Shown: positions 16,485-25,431 of the stretch, piece by piece
Numbering within the stretch: the first letter of the stretch is position 1
Layout: each line of letters opens with the position of its first letter
From: Lysobacter auxotrophicus
Lineage (GTDB): Bacteria > Pseudomonadota > Gammaproteobacteria > Xanthomonadales > Xanthomonadaceae
Direction: 5' to 3'
DNA length: 64,000 nucleotides
Assembly: GCF_027924565.1 (NCBI RefSeq)
Contig: NZ_AP027041.1
Location: 372,001-436,000 of the forward strand
Notes under the pieces: model-generated
What the model saw: only the letters and a program-made list of their open reading frames with translations
What the model was told of the DNA's origin: nothing
Database searches by the model: none
Made by a program: the position numbers and the translations under genes

Positions 16485-17224
16485 CAACCGCCTCCGCAAT
16501 CGCTGGCCAGGCGCGCGTCGATGCCGCGCTGCTGGCGGTCGATGCCGTCGCGCTCGCTTTGCAGCGCGCTGTTGTAGCGGCGGCCGAGTTCCCAGCGTTC
16601 GTCGCGCAGGCGTGCGCAGACCTCGGCCTGCGGCAGCGCATGGCATTCGTCGTAGACCCAGGTGCCGGCGCCGTAGGAACCCACGGCGTATCCCGGCGGC
16701 GGAACGTCGTGCGGCGGGCGCGGTGGCGGGCGATCGCCGATGGTGACCGAGTAACGGCCGTCGCCGCCGTTGAACGAGCCCTGCACGTTGGCCTGCACGC
16801 TGCCCGGGTAGAACTCCCGTCGCGGCGGAAGCAGGCTTCCGTAGCCCGGGTACCCGAGCGTCCACAACGGCACCCAGCGCGGATTGCCCGCGCTGGTGTC
16901 GCTCAGGTAACGGTTGCCGTCGGGCGTGACGCATTCGTACATCGGCCGTGCGGGCGCGCTGGCGACGTAGTGCGTGGCCGGTTGCGCGGGCATGGCGGGC
17001 GCCGCCTTCGGTGCGGACGCCGCGCGACGCACGGCGGGCGGCGCGTCTTTCGGGCGCTGCATCTCCAGCGTCTGCTGCGTCTCGCCCTTCTTGCAGGGCG
17101 TGTCGCGCAACGCCAGCTGGCCCTTCGCGTCGGTGCAGCGGTAGATGGTGATCTCCGCCGCGCACGCGCCTGTCGCAGCGAGCAGCAGCGGGAGGGCGAG
17201 GGCGGGACGGAGGGCCGGGCGCAT
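16484..17224 (-). CDS. DUF4124 domain protein, paralogue of the next gene
   Basis: This 246-residue exported protein has a signal peptide (about 1-22, ending ACA). The DUF4124 domain (about 23-58, ITIYRCTDAKGQLALRDTPCKKG) matches its downstream neighbour closely. A second Cys-containing segment is MYECVTPDGNRYLSDT, and the C-terminal region is probably helical, ending in DCGGG. Proline-rich spacing (PPPRPPHDVPPPG) lies between them. It is the first gene of a two-gene operon whose members overlap by one base. The role is unknown; the duplicated architecture suggests periplasmic or cell-wall proteins that act together. Confidence 0.8.
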   Translation of the reverse strand: MRPALRPALALPLLLAATGACAAEITIYRCTDAKGQLALRDTPCKKGETQQTLEMQRPKDAPPAVRRAASAPKAAPAMPAQPATHYVASAPARPMYECVTPDGNRYLSDTSAGNPRWVPLWTLGYPGYGSLLPPRREFYPGSVQANVQGSFNGGDGRYSVTIGDRPPPRPPHDVPPPGYAVGSYGAGTWVYDECHALPQAEVCARLRDERWELGRRYNSALQSERDGIDRQQRGIDARLASDCGGG

Positions 17225-17308
17225 GGGCGCATCTTGCGTCGGCCGGGGTGACGAAGGAAGCGCGACGCGGCGCGGCCGGTTGCCCGGCGCTGGCGTGTCG
17301 CCGAGCGG

Positions 17309-17872
17309 TCAGGCGCGGATCTGGGCGCCGGTGCGGGCGTCGCGGATAGCCGTGGGCGAGGCAAGGCCGCCCGTCTCGCCGACGGTGACGCCATCGAGCA
17401 GCCCGATCACGCGGGGATCCAGCGCCTCGCGCGTGAACGCCGGCGGCTCGCCGGCGAGGTTCGCGCTGGTGGATACCAGGGGCCCACCGAACGCGGAGCA
17501 CAGCGCGACCACGTCCGGATGCGCGCTCACGCGCACCGCGACGCCGTCGTGCGTGCCGGTGATCCAGCGCGGCACGCGTGCGGTGGTGGGGACGATCCAG
17601 GTGTTCGGCCCGGGCCAGCTCGCGAGCACCGCATCGCGCTGCACGTCGGTCAGCGCCGGCCAGTCGAGCAGGCCATCGAATTGCGAACGCGACGCGGCGA
17701 TCAGGATCACGCCCTTGTCGACGGGCCGCTGCTTGATCGCGAGCAGCCGCATGACGGCCGATTCATCGAACGGATCGCAACCCAGCCCCCACACGGCTTC
17801 GGTGGGGTAGGCGACGACGCCGCCGCGGCGGAGCGCGTCGGCGGCTTCGTTCGGGGTAAGCGGCGTCGTCAT
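17309..17872 (-). CDS. tsaC: threonylcarbamoyl-AMP synthase TsaC (Sua5/YciO/YrdC family)
   Basis: TsaC makes threonylcarbamoyl-AMP from threonine, bicarbonate and ATP, the first step of the t6A modification at position 37 of ANN-decoding tRNAs. The 187-residue protein matches the short form lacking the Sua5 domain. Visible family features are PTEAVWGLGCDP (about 23-34), KQRP (about 47-50), and the conserved STSANLAGEPP near residues 134-144. The start lies 15 bases after the topA stop, so the two are probably co-transcribed, an order widely kept in Xanthomonadaceae. Confidence 0.95.
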   Translation of the reverse strand: MTTPLTPNEAADALRRGGVVAYPTEAVWGLGCDPFDESAVMRLLAIKQRPVDKGVILIAASRSQFDGLLDWPALTDVQRDAVLASWPGPNTWIVPTTARVPRWITGTHDGVAVRVSAHPDVVALCSAFGGPLVSTSANLAGEPPAFTREALDPRVIGLLDGVTVGETGGLASPTAIRDARTGAQIRA

Positions 17873-17887
17873 GGCGGACGAAGGCGC

Positions 17888-20389
17888 TTACGCCTTCGCC
17901 TTCTTCACGACCTTCTTCGCCGCCTTTTTCGCGGGCGCCTTCGCAGCGGTCGTCTTCGCTGCCTTCTTGGCGGCAGTCTTCTTTGCCGCGGCCTTCTTCG
18001 CGGGTGCCTTTTTCGCGGCCGGCGCCTTCTTGGCGGCGGCGTCCTTCTTCACCTTGACCGCCGGTTCCTTCTTCGTCGCCTTCTTGCCGAAGCCGCGACG
18101 CACCGGCTTGCCGGTGTCGGCGAGGAACTGCGTGGCTTCCTCCAGCGACAGCGATGCCGGCTCGCGATCCTTCGGGATCTTGCCGTTGAGCTTGCCGTCG
18201 CTGATGTACGGACCGAAGCGGCCGTTGAGCACCTGCACGTCGCTGCCATCCCACTGGCGGATGATGCGGTTGCGCGCGATCTCTTCCTTCTGCTCGATCA
18301 GGAACACCGCGCGCGCCAGGTCGATCGTGTACGGATCGTCTTCCTTCGTCAGCGAGGCATACGTGCTGCCGCGCTTGGCGAACGGGCCGAAGCGGCCGAT
18401 GCCGACGCTGACTTCGTGGCCGTCGTTCTCGCCGAGCTTGCGCGGCAGCTTGAACAGCTCCAGCGCGTCTTCCAGCGTGATGGTGTGCATCGACTGGCCC
18501 GGGCGCAGCGACGCGAATTCGAGCTTCTCGTCGGTGTCCTTGTCGCCGATCTGCGCATACGGCCCGAAACGGCCCAGGCGCACGCTCACCGGCTTGCCGG
18601 ACTTCGGGTCGGTGCCGAGTTCGCGCGCGCCGGTGGCTTCGCTGCGATCGACCGATTCGGTCTTGTCCTCGACCAGCTCCTTGAACGGGCCCCAGAACTT
18701 CTCCATCAGCGGGACCCATTCCTCCTCGCCGCGCGAGACGGCGTCGAGTTCGTCCTCGAGCTTGGCGGTGAAGTCGTAGTCCACGTAGCGCGTGAAGTGC
18801 GACGACAGGAACTTCGACACTGCGCGGCCCACGTCGGACGGGCGGAAGCTGCGGCCTTCCATCTCCACGTACTTGCGGAACAGCAGCGTCTGGATGATCG
18901 AGGCGTACGTGGACGGACGGCCGATGCCGTATTCCTCCAGCGCCTTCACCAGCGCAGCTTCCGTGTAGCGCGGCGGCGGCTGGGTGAAATGCTGGTCGGC
19001 GTGGATGCGGTCCAGCGGCACGCGGTCGCCGGTCTTCATCGCCGGCAGCTTGCGGCCTTCGTCCTCGTCCTCGGCGGCCTTGGTGTCGCGGCCTTCCTCG
19101 TACGCGGCAAGAAAGCCCGGGTCGACCACCGTCGTGCCTGACGCGCGGAACGCGTGCTCGGCGCCGGCAGCGAGGTCGACCGACACGGTGTTGAGCGTGG
19201 CGGGCACCATCTGCGAGGCGATGGCGCGCTTCCAGACCAGTTCGTAGAGCTTGCGTTCGTCGTCGCTGAGGAAGCGCGCGACCGATGACGGCGTGCGCAG
19301 CGCGGAGGTCGGGCGCACGGCTTCGTGCGCTTCCTGCGCGTTCTTCGACTTGTTCTGGTAGGTGTTCGGCTTGTCCGGCAGCGCGCGCGTGCCGTAGTCG
19401 CGCGCGATCACGTCGCGGATCTCGACGATGGCGTCCTGCGACAGCGTCACCGAGTCGGTACGCATGTAGGTGATTAGGCCGACCGTGCCTTCCTCGCCGA
19501 TCGCCACGCCTTCGTACAGTTTCTGCGCGACCTGCATGGTCTTGCGCGTGGTGAAGCCGAGCTTGCGCGAGGCTTCCTGCTGCAGCGTGGAGGTGGTGAA
19601 CGGCGCGGCCGGGCGGCGCTTGCGCTCCTTCGAGGCGACGTCGGTGACGTGCAGCGCGCCGTTGGCGGCGGCGGTGATGCGCTTGCGGGCGTCCTCGGCG
19701 GTGTCGCCGTCGGTCACCGTGAACTGCTCGAACTTCTTGCCATCGAGCTTGATCAGCTTGGCGGTGAAGGCCTGCGACGGATGCGCGCATTCGGCCTCGA
19801 TCGTCCAGTACTCGCGCGCGACGAAGGCTTCGATCTCCTCCTCGCGCTCGACGATCATCCGCAGCGCCGGCGACTGCACGCGGCCGGCGGACAGGCCGCG
19901 CTGCACCTTTCGCCACAGCACCGGGCTCAGGTTGAAGCCGACCAGGTAGTCCAGCGCGCGGCGCGCCTGCTGCGCGTCCACCAGGTCGGAGGCGATCGAA
20001 CGCGGCTGCGTCATCGCTTCCTTGATCGCGCGCGGCGTGATCTCGGTGAACACCACGCGGTGCAGCGGCTTGCCTTCGAGCAGGCCGCGCTCCTTGAGGA
20101 TTTCCGCGATGTGCCAGCTGATCGCCTCGCCTTCGCGGTCCGGGTCGGTCGCCAGGTACAGGGTGTCGGCGGACTTGGCGGCCTTCGCGATGGCGTCGAC
20201 GTGCTTCTCGTTCTTGTCGATCAGGTCGTAGCGCATGGCGAAGCCGCGCTCCGGATCGACGGCGCCTTCCTTGGGCACCAGGTCGCGGACGTGGCCGTAG
20301 GAGGCCAGGACGGTGAAGTCCTTGCCGAGGTATTTGTTGATCGTCTTGGCCTTGGCGGGCGACTCGACGATGAGGAGATTCTTGGCCAT
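17888..20389 (-). CDS. topA: DNA topoisomerase I with long lysine/alanine-rich tail
   Basis: This type IA topoisomerase relaxes negative supercoils. In the 833-residue protein the TOPRIM domain has E9 in VESPAKAKT and the DPDREGE motif at about 82-88. The catalytic tyrosine is Y308 in GLITYMRTDS. C-terminal repeats follow (about 590-770) with no CxxC zinc fingers seen; these have the toprim_C form, GRFGPY being repeated several times. The last roughly 55 residues are almost only Lys and Ala in histone-H1-like repeats, a tail common in GC-rich bacteria and likely to aid DNA binding. An upstream TTGACA (minus strand, 20528-20523) may be its -35 box, but the matching -10 is not clear. Confidence 0.97.
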   Translation of the reverse strand: MAKNLLIVESPAKAKTINKYLGKDFTVLASYGHVRDLVPKEGAVDPERGFAMRYDLIDKNEKHVDAIAKAAKSADTLYLATDPDREGEAISWHIAEILKERGLLEGKPLHRVVFTEITPRAIKEAMTQPRSIASDLVDAQQARRALDYLVGFNLSPVLWRKVQRGLSAGRVQSPALRMIVEREEEIEAFVAREYWTIEAECAHPSQAFTAKLIKLDGKKFEQFTVTDGDTAEDARKRITAAANGALHVTDVASKERKRRPAAPFTTSTLQQEASRKLGFTTRKTMQVAQKLYEGVAIGEEGTVGLITYMRTDSVTLSQDAIVEIRDVIARDYGTRALPDKPNTYQNKSKNAQEAHEAVRPTSALRTPSSVARFLSDDERKLYELVWKRAIASQMVPATLNTVSVDLAAGAEHAFRASGTTVVDPGFLAAYEEGRDTKAAEDEDEGRKLPAMKTGDRVPLDRIHADQHFTQPPPRYTEAALVKALEEYGIGRPSTYASIIQTLLFRKYVEMEGRSFRPSDVGRAVSKFLSSHFTRYVDYDFTAKLEDELDAVSRGEEEWVPLMEKFWGPFKELVEDKTESVDRSEATGARELGTDPKSGKPVSVRLGRFGPYAQIGDKDTDEKLEFASLRPGQSMHTITLEDALELFKLPRKLGENDGHEVSVGIGRFGPFAKRGSTYASLTKEDDPYTIDLARAVFLIEQKEEIARNRIIRQWDGSDVQVLNGRFGPYISDGKLNGKIPKDREPASLSLEEATQFLADTGKPVRRGFGKKATKKEPAVKVKKDAAAKKAPAAKKAPAKKAAAKKTAAKKAAKTTAAKAPAKKAAKKVVKKAKA

Positions 20390-20588
20390 GGGGGCTCCGC
20401 AGGACCTGTCCCGGTGCTGCGATGGGGGGCGAATGGGGCGGGAGAAGACTACGCCCGCGGCATCCGGCGCGGGCGTTCGGGGGCTTCTCTCTTTTCTATT
20501 GAGGCCATGCGGCTGCCGGGGCTGTCAAGCGCGACGGCGTGAAGTCGCGACCGTGGCCGCGCTGCGGTGTGCCCGTTCAGCGTTCGCG

Positions 20589-21512
20589 TCAGCCTCCGCC
20601 GGCCGCGCGGCGCACGTACTCCTGATACGCGGGGACGGCGATGGCGAACATCACGCCGACGTAGGCCACGGCCGCGAGACCGCCCAGGACCAGCAGCACC
20701 AGCGCCACCGTACCCAGGCCGCGCCGCTGGCGATCCGGTTGGGCGGTGTAGGCCCAGCGGTCGACCACGAGCGTGCTGGCCACCATGTCGTGCAGGCCGC
20801 GCTTGCGGTCGGTGAAGCCGGCCATGAAGTAGCCGATGTAGAGCGTCAGGTAGCACAGCAGGTGCGATGCCCAGCGACCGAGCGCGCGGCCGCGGCCCAG
20901 GCGCCGCCCGGTGTCGTCGGTGACCTTGATGCCCACGGCCATCTTGCCCAGCGTGGCCTGCGTCGAGGAGGACTCCAGGGTCACGTAATACAGGCCGCTG
21001 ACGACGGGGTAGGTGAGGTAGATCACCGCCAGCAACGCCGCGATGCCGGCAGGCGACGAGGTTTCCGACGAGAACGTGCCGGCCATGCCGATGCCGAAGG
21101 CGATCATCGCCACGACCAGGATCACGTAATAGGCCACGGTCACGACCAGCGCGTCGATCATCAGCGCCGCCAGGCGCTTCCAGAAGCCGGCGTAGACGAT
21201 TTCGCCAGCGGCGACGTGGTAATCGCCCGCTTCGCTCAGCGCGGCGCGCGGCGGCGCGTACGGTGAGGCGCGGTCGTCCAACCCATCGGCGGCGACGGCA
21301 GGGGCGGCGTAGGCGGCCGGCGGCGGAGCCACGGCGGCGTCGAGGCCGAGTGATTCGAAGAACCGGTCCAGCGGCAGCCAGTCGCGCGCGCCGACGTGCC
21401 AGGCCAGCGTGTCGCGCTGGACGCGTCCTGCGCGGTAAGCCTCGCGCACGTCATCGGCGCCTAGCGGCCCGACGCGACCCTGCCCCGGCAGGTGGTAATA
21501 CCAGTCCGTCAT
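20589..21512 (-). CDS. RDD family membrane protein with N-terminal GYF_2-like domain
   Basis: From the ATG at 21512 the protein has 307 residues. Residues about 1-52 look like a GYF_2/DUF4339 domain (WYYHLPGQGRVGPLG, LAWHVGARDWLPL), thought to bind proline-rich segments. A Pro/Ala-rich linker leads to an RDD domain (about 105-250) with the conserved FWKRLAALMIDAL segment and several helices, and a last helix lies at about 270-292. RDD proteins are inner-membrane proteins of unclear role; some act in Na+/H+ exchange. The first ATG of the frame, four codons earlier, is less likely because GGGGA sits at the right distance for 21512. The gene lies between smg and topA. Confidence 0.8.
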   Translation of the reverse strand: MTDWYYHLPGQGRVGPLGADDVREAYRAGRVQRDTLAWHVGARDWLPLDRFFESLGLDAAVAPPPAAYAAPAVAADGLDDRASPYAPPRAALSEAGDYHVAAGEIVYAGFWKRLAALMIDALVVTVAYYVILVVAMIAFGIGMAGTFSSETSSPAGIAALLAVIYLTYPVVSGLYYVTLESSSTQATLGKMAVGIKVTDDTGRRLGRGRALGRWASHLLCYLTLYIGYFMAGFTDRKRGLHDMVASTLVVDRWAYTAQPDRQRRGLGTVALVLLVLGGLAAVAYVGVMFAIAVPAYQEYVRRAAGGG

Positions 21513-21622
21513 GCGAATCCCCATTCGCGATCGGCATCGTCGCGAGCTGATTTTTGCGGCAGGCCCGCAGTGGGGCCCGACGCGTGCGCCTCCCCAGGCG
21601 CGTTACGGACGTCCGGCGGCGC

Positions 21623-22111
21623 TCAGTGCACCGGCTCGGGCTCGTCCTCGAACATCTGCGTTTCCATCCAGGCGTAGGCCGCTTCCGACCCCGGCTGGTT
21701 GAACAGCACCATCAGCACGACCCATTTGAGGTCGTCCAGGTCGATCTCGTCCTGGTCCAGGGCCATCGCGCGGTCGAGCACCAGCTCGCGCTGGTCGGCA
21801 TCGAGCACGCCGTGCTGCTCCAGGAACAGCAGGAACCCGCGGCATTCGACGTCGAGCTTGTCGAGCTCCGGCCCGAAGAACACGCGCACTGGACCGTTCG
21901 CGCGCGGGGTGCTCGCACTGGGCCGTTGCTGGGCCAGCGCGTCGAGCCATTCGAAGGCCTTGTTGATCTCGGCCGGGCTGAAGCCGGCTTTCCCGAGTTC
22001 GTCGAAGAGGGGGCCGCTGCGGAGTGAATCGCGGTCGCGGACGAGGTCAGCGTCGTCGGTGAAGTAATGCTCGAACAGGTACAGCAGGACGTCCAGGATG
22101 CTCTCTTTCAT
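21623..22111 (-). CDS. smg: Smg family protein (DUF494)
   Basis: The 162-residue protein is recognised by its opening [17 protein letters not shown] and by the acidic, leucine-rich helical body ending in [24 protein letters not shown]494/Smg proteins have no established biochemical function, but they nearly always lie beside dprA and topA, as here. It is 84 bases downstream of dprA on the same strand. The start at 22111 is chosen over an in-frame ATG seven codons earlier because it gives the conserved N-terminus. Confidence 0.92.
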   Translation of the reverse strand: MKESILDVLLYLFEHYFTDDADLVRDRDSLRSGPLFDELGKAGFSPAEINKAFEWLDALAQQRPSASTPRANGPVRVFFGPELDKLDVECRGFLLFLEQHGVLDADQRELVLDRAMALDQDEIDLDDLKWVVLMVLFNQPGSEAAYAWMETQMFEDEPEPVH

Positions 22112-22195
22112 TTCCCTCGGCCTGCGCCGCACGCGGCGCGGTGGGCAGAACTTGCGGAAGGCCCGCCGGCGCGTGGGTTCCCTGAACGGGAGCCT

Positions 22196-23362
22196 TCAAC
22201 GACTGCGGAAATACCGGCCATGCTGCGAAAAAACACGGCCATCAAGCTCCATGAGCAGCAGCATGGAGGACACTGCCGCGGCCGTCAATCCGGTCCGCTG
22301 CACCAGTTGATCCATAGCGGTTGGGTAGTGGCCCAGCGCGCGCCACAACTTCTGGTAGTCGGGGTCATCGACCCCTGAACCGCTCCGGGCGTCCGTCCCG
22401 ACCGCCGCAGCGGGCTGGATGGGGGCGCCGAGCTGCTGCTGCAAGTCCTGTGCGAGCGCGGCGATCTGCGGGGAGACGGCATCGATCACCTCCTGCGCCG
22501 AGGCGACCAGCCCGGCCCCGTCGCGGATCAGGCGATGGCAGCCCCGGGCGAGCGGGTTGTGGATCGAGCCGGGGACGGCGAACACCTCGCGACCGGCCTC
22601 GGATGCGAGCCGCGCGGTGATCAGGGCGCCCGAACGCTCGGCTGCCTCGATGACCACCGTCGCCACCGAAAGCCCGGCGAGGATCCGGTTTCGGCTGGGG
22701 AAATGGAACGCCACCGGTCCGGTGCCGGGCAGGTATTCGCTGACGATCGCGCCGGCTCCGACGATGCGGGCGTGGAGCCTGGTGTTCCCGCGCGGGTAGG
22801 GCACGTCGGGCCCCGTGCCCAACACGGCGATGGTCCGCCCGCCCGCGTCGAGCGTCGCCTCGTGGGCGGCGGTGTCGATGCCGGCGGCCATCCCGCTGCC
22901 GACGACGAGGCCGGACGCGACGAACGCCCGGGCGAAGTCGCGCGCGTTTTCCCGTCCGCCGGGCGTCGGCCCGCGGCTGCCGACCACCGCGATGGACGGT
23001 TGCCAGAGCAGCGAAGGGTCGCCGGCGACGAACAGCGCCAGCGGTGGGTTGGGCGACTTGCGCAGGAGCGGCGGGTAATCGTCCTGATGCCAGCCGATGA
23101 GGTGGTGCGCCGGTTCGCGCAGCCATGCGATCGCGGTCGGCGGCGCGACTGCGGCCGAGAGCGCGGCCGAGAGTGCGGCAACGGCGTCCTCCGGCAGCCC
23201 GGCATCGCGCCAACCCGCGACGCCTGCGGCGAGGACGCGCGCTGCCCCGCCGAAGCGTTCGATCAGCGCACAACGCACCGCGCTGCTGCCGCCGGCGGCG
23301 ATCAGCCTCAGCAGTGCGAGGGATTCGGGGTCGGTGGAATCGTCGTCGAGCGGGCCGGTCAT
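22196..23362 (-). CDS. dprA: DNA-processing protein DprA
   Basis: DprA binds incoming single-stranded DNA during natural transformation and loads RecA. The 388-residue protein has the Rossmann-like DprA core: VGSRGPTPGG (about 127-136), GMAAGIDTAAHEATL (about 157-171), YPRGN, and FPSRNRILAGLS with the following ERSGALITA. A C-terminal winged-helix domain (about 325-388) ends the protein. An N-terminal helical SAM-like part is present. Strong conservation suggests that the organism is or was competent. It follows the lysM-domain gene, with a 24-bp palindrome between them. Confidence 0.95.
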   Translation of the reverse strand: MTGPLDDDSTDPESLALLRLIAAGGSSAVRCALIERFGGAARVLAAGVAGWRDAGLPEDAVAALSAALSAAVAPPTAIAWLREPAHHLIGWHQDDYPPLLRKSPNPPLALFVAGDPSLLWQPSIAVVGSRGPTPGGRENARDFARAFVASGLVVGSGMAAGIDTAAHEATLDAGGRTIAVLGTGPDVPYPRGNTRLHARIVGAGAIVSEYLPGTGPVAFHFPSRNRILAGLSVATVVIEAAERSGALITARLASEAGREVFAVPGSIHNPLARGCHRLIRDGAGLVASAQEVIDAVSPQIAALAQDLQQQLGAPIQPAAAVGTDARSGSGVDDPDYQKLWRALGHYPTAMDQLVQRTGLTAAAVSSMLLLMELDGRVFSQHGRYFRSR

Positions 23363-23386
23363 CGCGCCAGCATCGCCCGCAAACGA

Positions 23387-23410
23387 CGACGGCGCCCTAG
23401 GGCGCCGTCG
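23387..23410 (-). terminator. 24-bp perfect palindrome between the LysM gene and dprA
   Basis: CGACGGCGCCCTAGGGCGCCGTCG reads the same on both strands and would fold into a 10-bp stem with a 4-base loop. It lies 33 bases after the LysM stop and 25 before the dprA start. The T-content after it is low (TCGTTTG), so it may terminate only partly. Confidence 0.6.
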
Positions 23411-23443
23411 CGTGGTTCGATCAGGAAACTTCCCGATGCGGCG

Positions 23444-24607
23444 TCAGTTCGTCGCGTCGGGATGCTTCAGGCGATAGCCCAGGTGAGTCGGACGGATGCC
23501 GTCCATCACCAGCGCGTAGCTGACCTTGTCGAACGTGCGGAAGACCATGACATGGCTGGCGAACTCGTCCGGCATCTTCACCTTCTCGCCGCGGCTGTGC
23601 GCGTCCGGGCTGCGGTCGATGCCCGCGCGGACGCGGTCCACTTCGATGCTGCCCTGGCGCCACACCGAGAACACGGTGCCGTTGTCCACGCCGTCCGCGG
23701 CGCCGACCGACAGGGCGACCACGTCGCGCGTGCCGCCGCTGCTGACCATGTCCGTGATGGCGATGACGCGCGCCTTCTCGACGGCCGGCTCCTGCGCCGG
23801 GGCGTGCGGGAAGAACTGCAGGTCGTAGGACTGCGCCTCCACCGGGATCAGGCGATCGCCGGCGCGCACTTCCTTGCCGTTGTTGTCGACCAGCAGCGTG
23901 ACGGCCTCGGCGTCGCCCACGATGCCGCGGGTGACGGTGGCCGTGCTGACCTTGGCCAGCTCGTAACCGAGGAACTCGCCACCGCCCGGCGGCAGCTGGT
24001 AGGCCCACAGGCTCTCCGTGCCCCAGTTGCGCTGGCCACGGAAATCGAGCGTCTGCGCGCGGCGGCCCGAGGGCTCGCAGCAGCGGTCCGGATCGAGCGT
24101 CTGGAAGCGCTGGCTCGGGCGCACGACCAGGTAGCGCTGGCCCGGCGTCGCGCCGTCCAGGCCCTTGGCGTAGACGAGCTGGTCGCCGGCGCTGCGCAGG
24201 CGGTCTTCTTCCAGGCCGACCACGTACGGCAGGCTTTCGAACTCATCCACCACGCGCAGGTCCTTGAGGAAGGATTCGACCTCCGACAGCGGGATGGCGT
24301 TGATCGGCGCCTCCTGGCGCGGGCCTTCCTGCTGCTTGACCGCCACGCGGTCCAGGTAGGCCAGCGACAGCACGTCGCCCGGGAAAATGAGGTGCGGATT
24401 CTTGACCTGCGGGTTGGCCTGCCAGATTTCCGGCCACAGCCACGGCTTCTTGAGGAAGCGTCCGGCGATGTCCCAGAGAGTGTCGCCCTTCTTCACCACG
24501 TAGGTGTCCGGATGTCCGCCGGCGAGTTCCGCGGCGACACCGTAGGTGGCGATCGTGAGCAGCGCAGCGGTCATCACCGTGCGCAACGGTTTAAGCATCA
24601 AGGCCAT
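23444..24607 (-). CDS. exported LysM-domain protein
   Basis: This 387-residue protein starts with a signal peptide (about 1-26). One LysM domain follows (about 35-83, TYVVKKGDTLWDIAGRFL to the FPGDVL turn), which binds peptidoglycan glycan chains. The remainder has no named catalytic motif and looks like a beta-rich repeated domain. Proteins of this form lie upstream of dprA in many gammaproteobacteria and are exported cell-wall binders of unknown role. The ATG at 24607 is picked because it starts the signal peptide; the frame stays open far upstream. It diverges from def, and a promoter-like pair lies at 24704-24734. Confidence 0.88.
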   Translation of the reverse strand: MALMLKPLRTVMTAALLTIATYGVAAELAGGHPDTYVVKKGDTLWDIAGRFLKKPWLWPEIWQANPQVKNPHLIFPGDVLSLAYLDRVAVKQQEGPRQEAPINAIPLSEVESFLKDLRVVDEFESLPYVVGLEEDRLRSAGDQLVYAKGLDGATPGQRYLVVRPSQRFQTLDPDRCCEPSGRRAQTLDFRGQRNWGTESLWAYQLPPGGGEFLGYELAKVSTATVTRGIVGDAEAVTLLVDNNGKEVRAGDRLIPVEAQSYDLQFFPHAPAQEPAVEKARVIAITDMVSSGGTRDVVALSVGAADGVDNGTVFSVWRQGSIEVDRVRAGIDRSPDAHSRGEKVKMPDEFASHVMVFRTFDKVSYALVMDGIRPTHLGYRLKHPDATN

Positions 24608-24703
24608 CTGGCAATTCCCCTTACCGCCCCTGAACATACTGTGCGGCCCCGCTGCCCCCGGCAGCGTCCCCAAATACACACCATGAAGGCGGGGCACCGC
24701 GGC

Positions 24704-24734
24704 ACTATAGCCCAGAAGAACCGCACGGTTGCAA
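24704..24734 (-). promoter_or_regulatory. candidate promoter of the LysM gene
   Basis: On the minus strand TTGCAA (24734-24729) and TATAGT (24709-24704) are 19 bases apart, about 100 bases before the LysM start. The spacing is longer than ideal. Confidence 0.35.
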
Positions 24735-24757
24735 GCGTGGGACCCCCATAACGGGGT

Positions 24758-24763
24758 TACAAT
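24758..24763 (+). promoter_or_regulatory. candidate -10 box for def-fmt-rsmB
   Basis: TACAAT is a near-consensus -10 hexamer 45 bases before the def start. No convincing -35 lies at 16-18 bases, so the assignment is tentative. Confidence 0.35.
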
Positions 24764-24808
24764 CACGCTACTTCTTGCGGTTGTGACACACGCCCCCATT
24801 TCGACGCC

Positions 24809-25324
24809 ATGGCCCTGCTTCCCATCCTCGAATTCCCCGATCCCCGCCTGCGTACCGTCGCGACGCCGGTGGATCCCGCGCGCATCGCCGATGCGCAGTT
24901 CCAGTCGCTGATCGACGACATGTTCGAGACGATGTACGAAGCGCCCGGCATCGGGCTGGCCGCCAGCCAGGTCGACGTGCACCAGCGTTTCATGGTCATC
25001 GACGTGAGCGAGGAGAAGAACCAGCCGATGGTCTTCATCAATCCGGAGATCGTCGCGCGCGATGGCGAGCAGGTGTACCAGGAAGGCTGCCTGTCGGTGC
25101 CCGGCATCTTCGCCGACGTCACCCGCGCCGACCGCATCACCGTGAAGTACCTCGACCGCACCGCGAAGGAATGCGAGCTGGACGTCGACGGCCTGCTGGC
25201 CGTGTGCATCCAGCACGAGATGGACCACCTCGCCGGGAAGCTCTTCGTCGATTACCTCTCGCCTCTCAAGCGCGAGATGGTGCGCAAGAAGCTCGCCAAG
25301 CAGCGCCGCCAGGCCGCCGCCTGA
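24809..25324 (+). CDS. def: peptide deformylase
   Basis: Def removes the N-formyl group from nascent proteins. All three conserved motifs are present in the 171-residue protein: GIGLAASQ (47-54), EGCLSVPG (92-99) with metal ligand C94, and QHEMDH (135-140) with ligands H136 and H140 and the catalytic E137. The order def, fmt, rsmB is the classical one; def makes the enzymatic partner of Fmt, which puts the formyl group on. A good terminator (25365-25390) between def and fmt implies either partial read-through or a second promoter. Confidence 0.97.
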   Translation: MALLPILEFPDPRLRTVATPVDPARIADAQFQSLIDDMFETMYEAPGIGLAASQVDVHQRFMVIDVSEEKNQPMVFINPEIVARDGEQVYQEGCLSVPGIFADVTRADRITVKYLDRTAKECELDVDGLLAVCIQHEMDHLAGKLFVDYLSPLKREMVRKKLAKQRRQAAA

Positions 25325-25364
25325 CGAACCCGCGCGCCGGCCCAGCGCCGGCGCCATGCACGAC

Positions 25365-25390
25365 ACGAACGCGGGGCGACCCGCGTTCGT
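25365..25390 (+). terminator. terminator between def and fmt
   Basis: ACGAACGCGGG pairs perfectly with CCCGCGTTCGT around the stable loop GCGA and is followed by CGTTTTC. This is an 11-bp intrinsic-type hairpin inside what is usually one operon. Confidence 0.7.
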
Positions 25391-25431
25391 CGTTTTCAAC
25401 GCGCCACTTCCAAGAACACCGCACCGCGACC

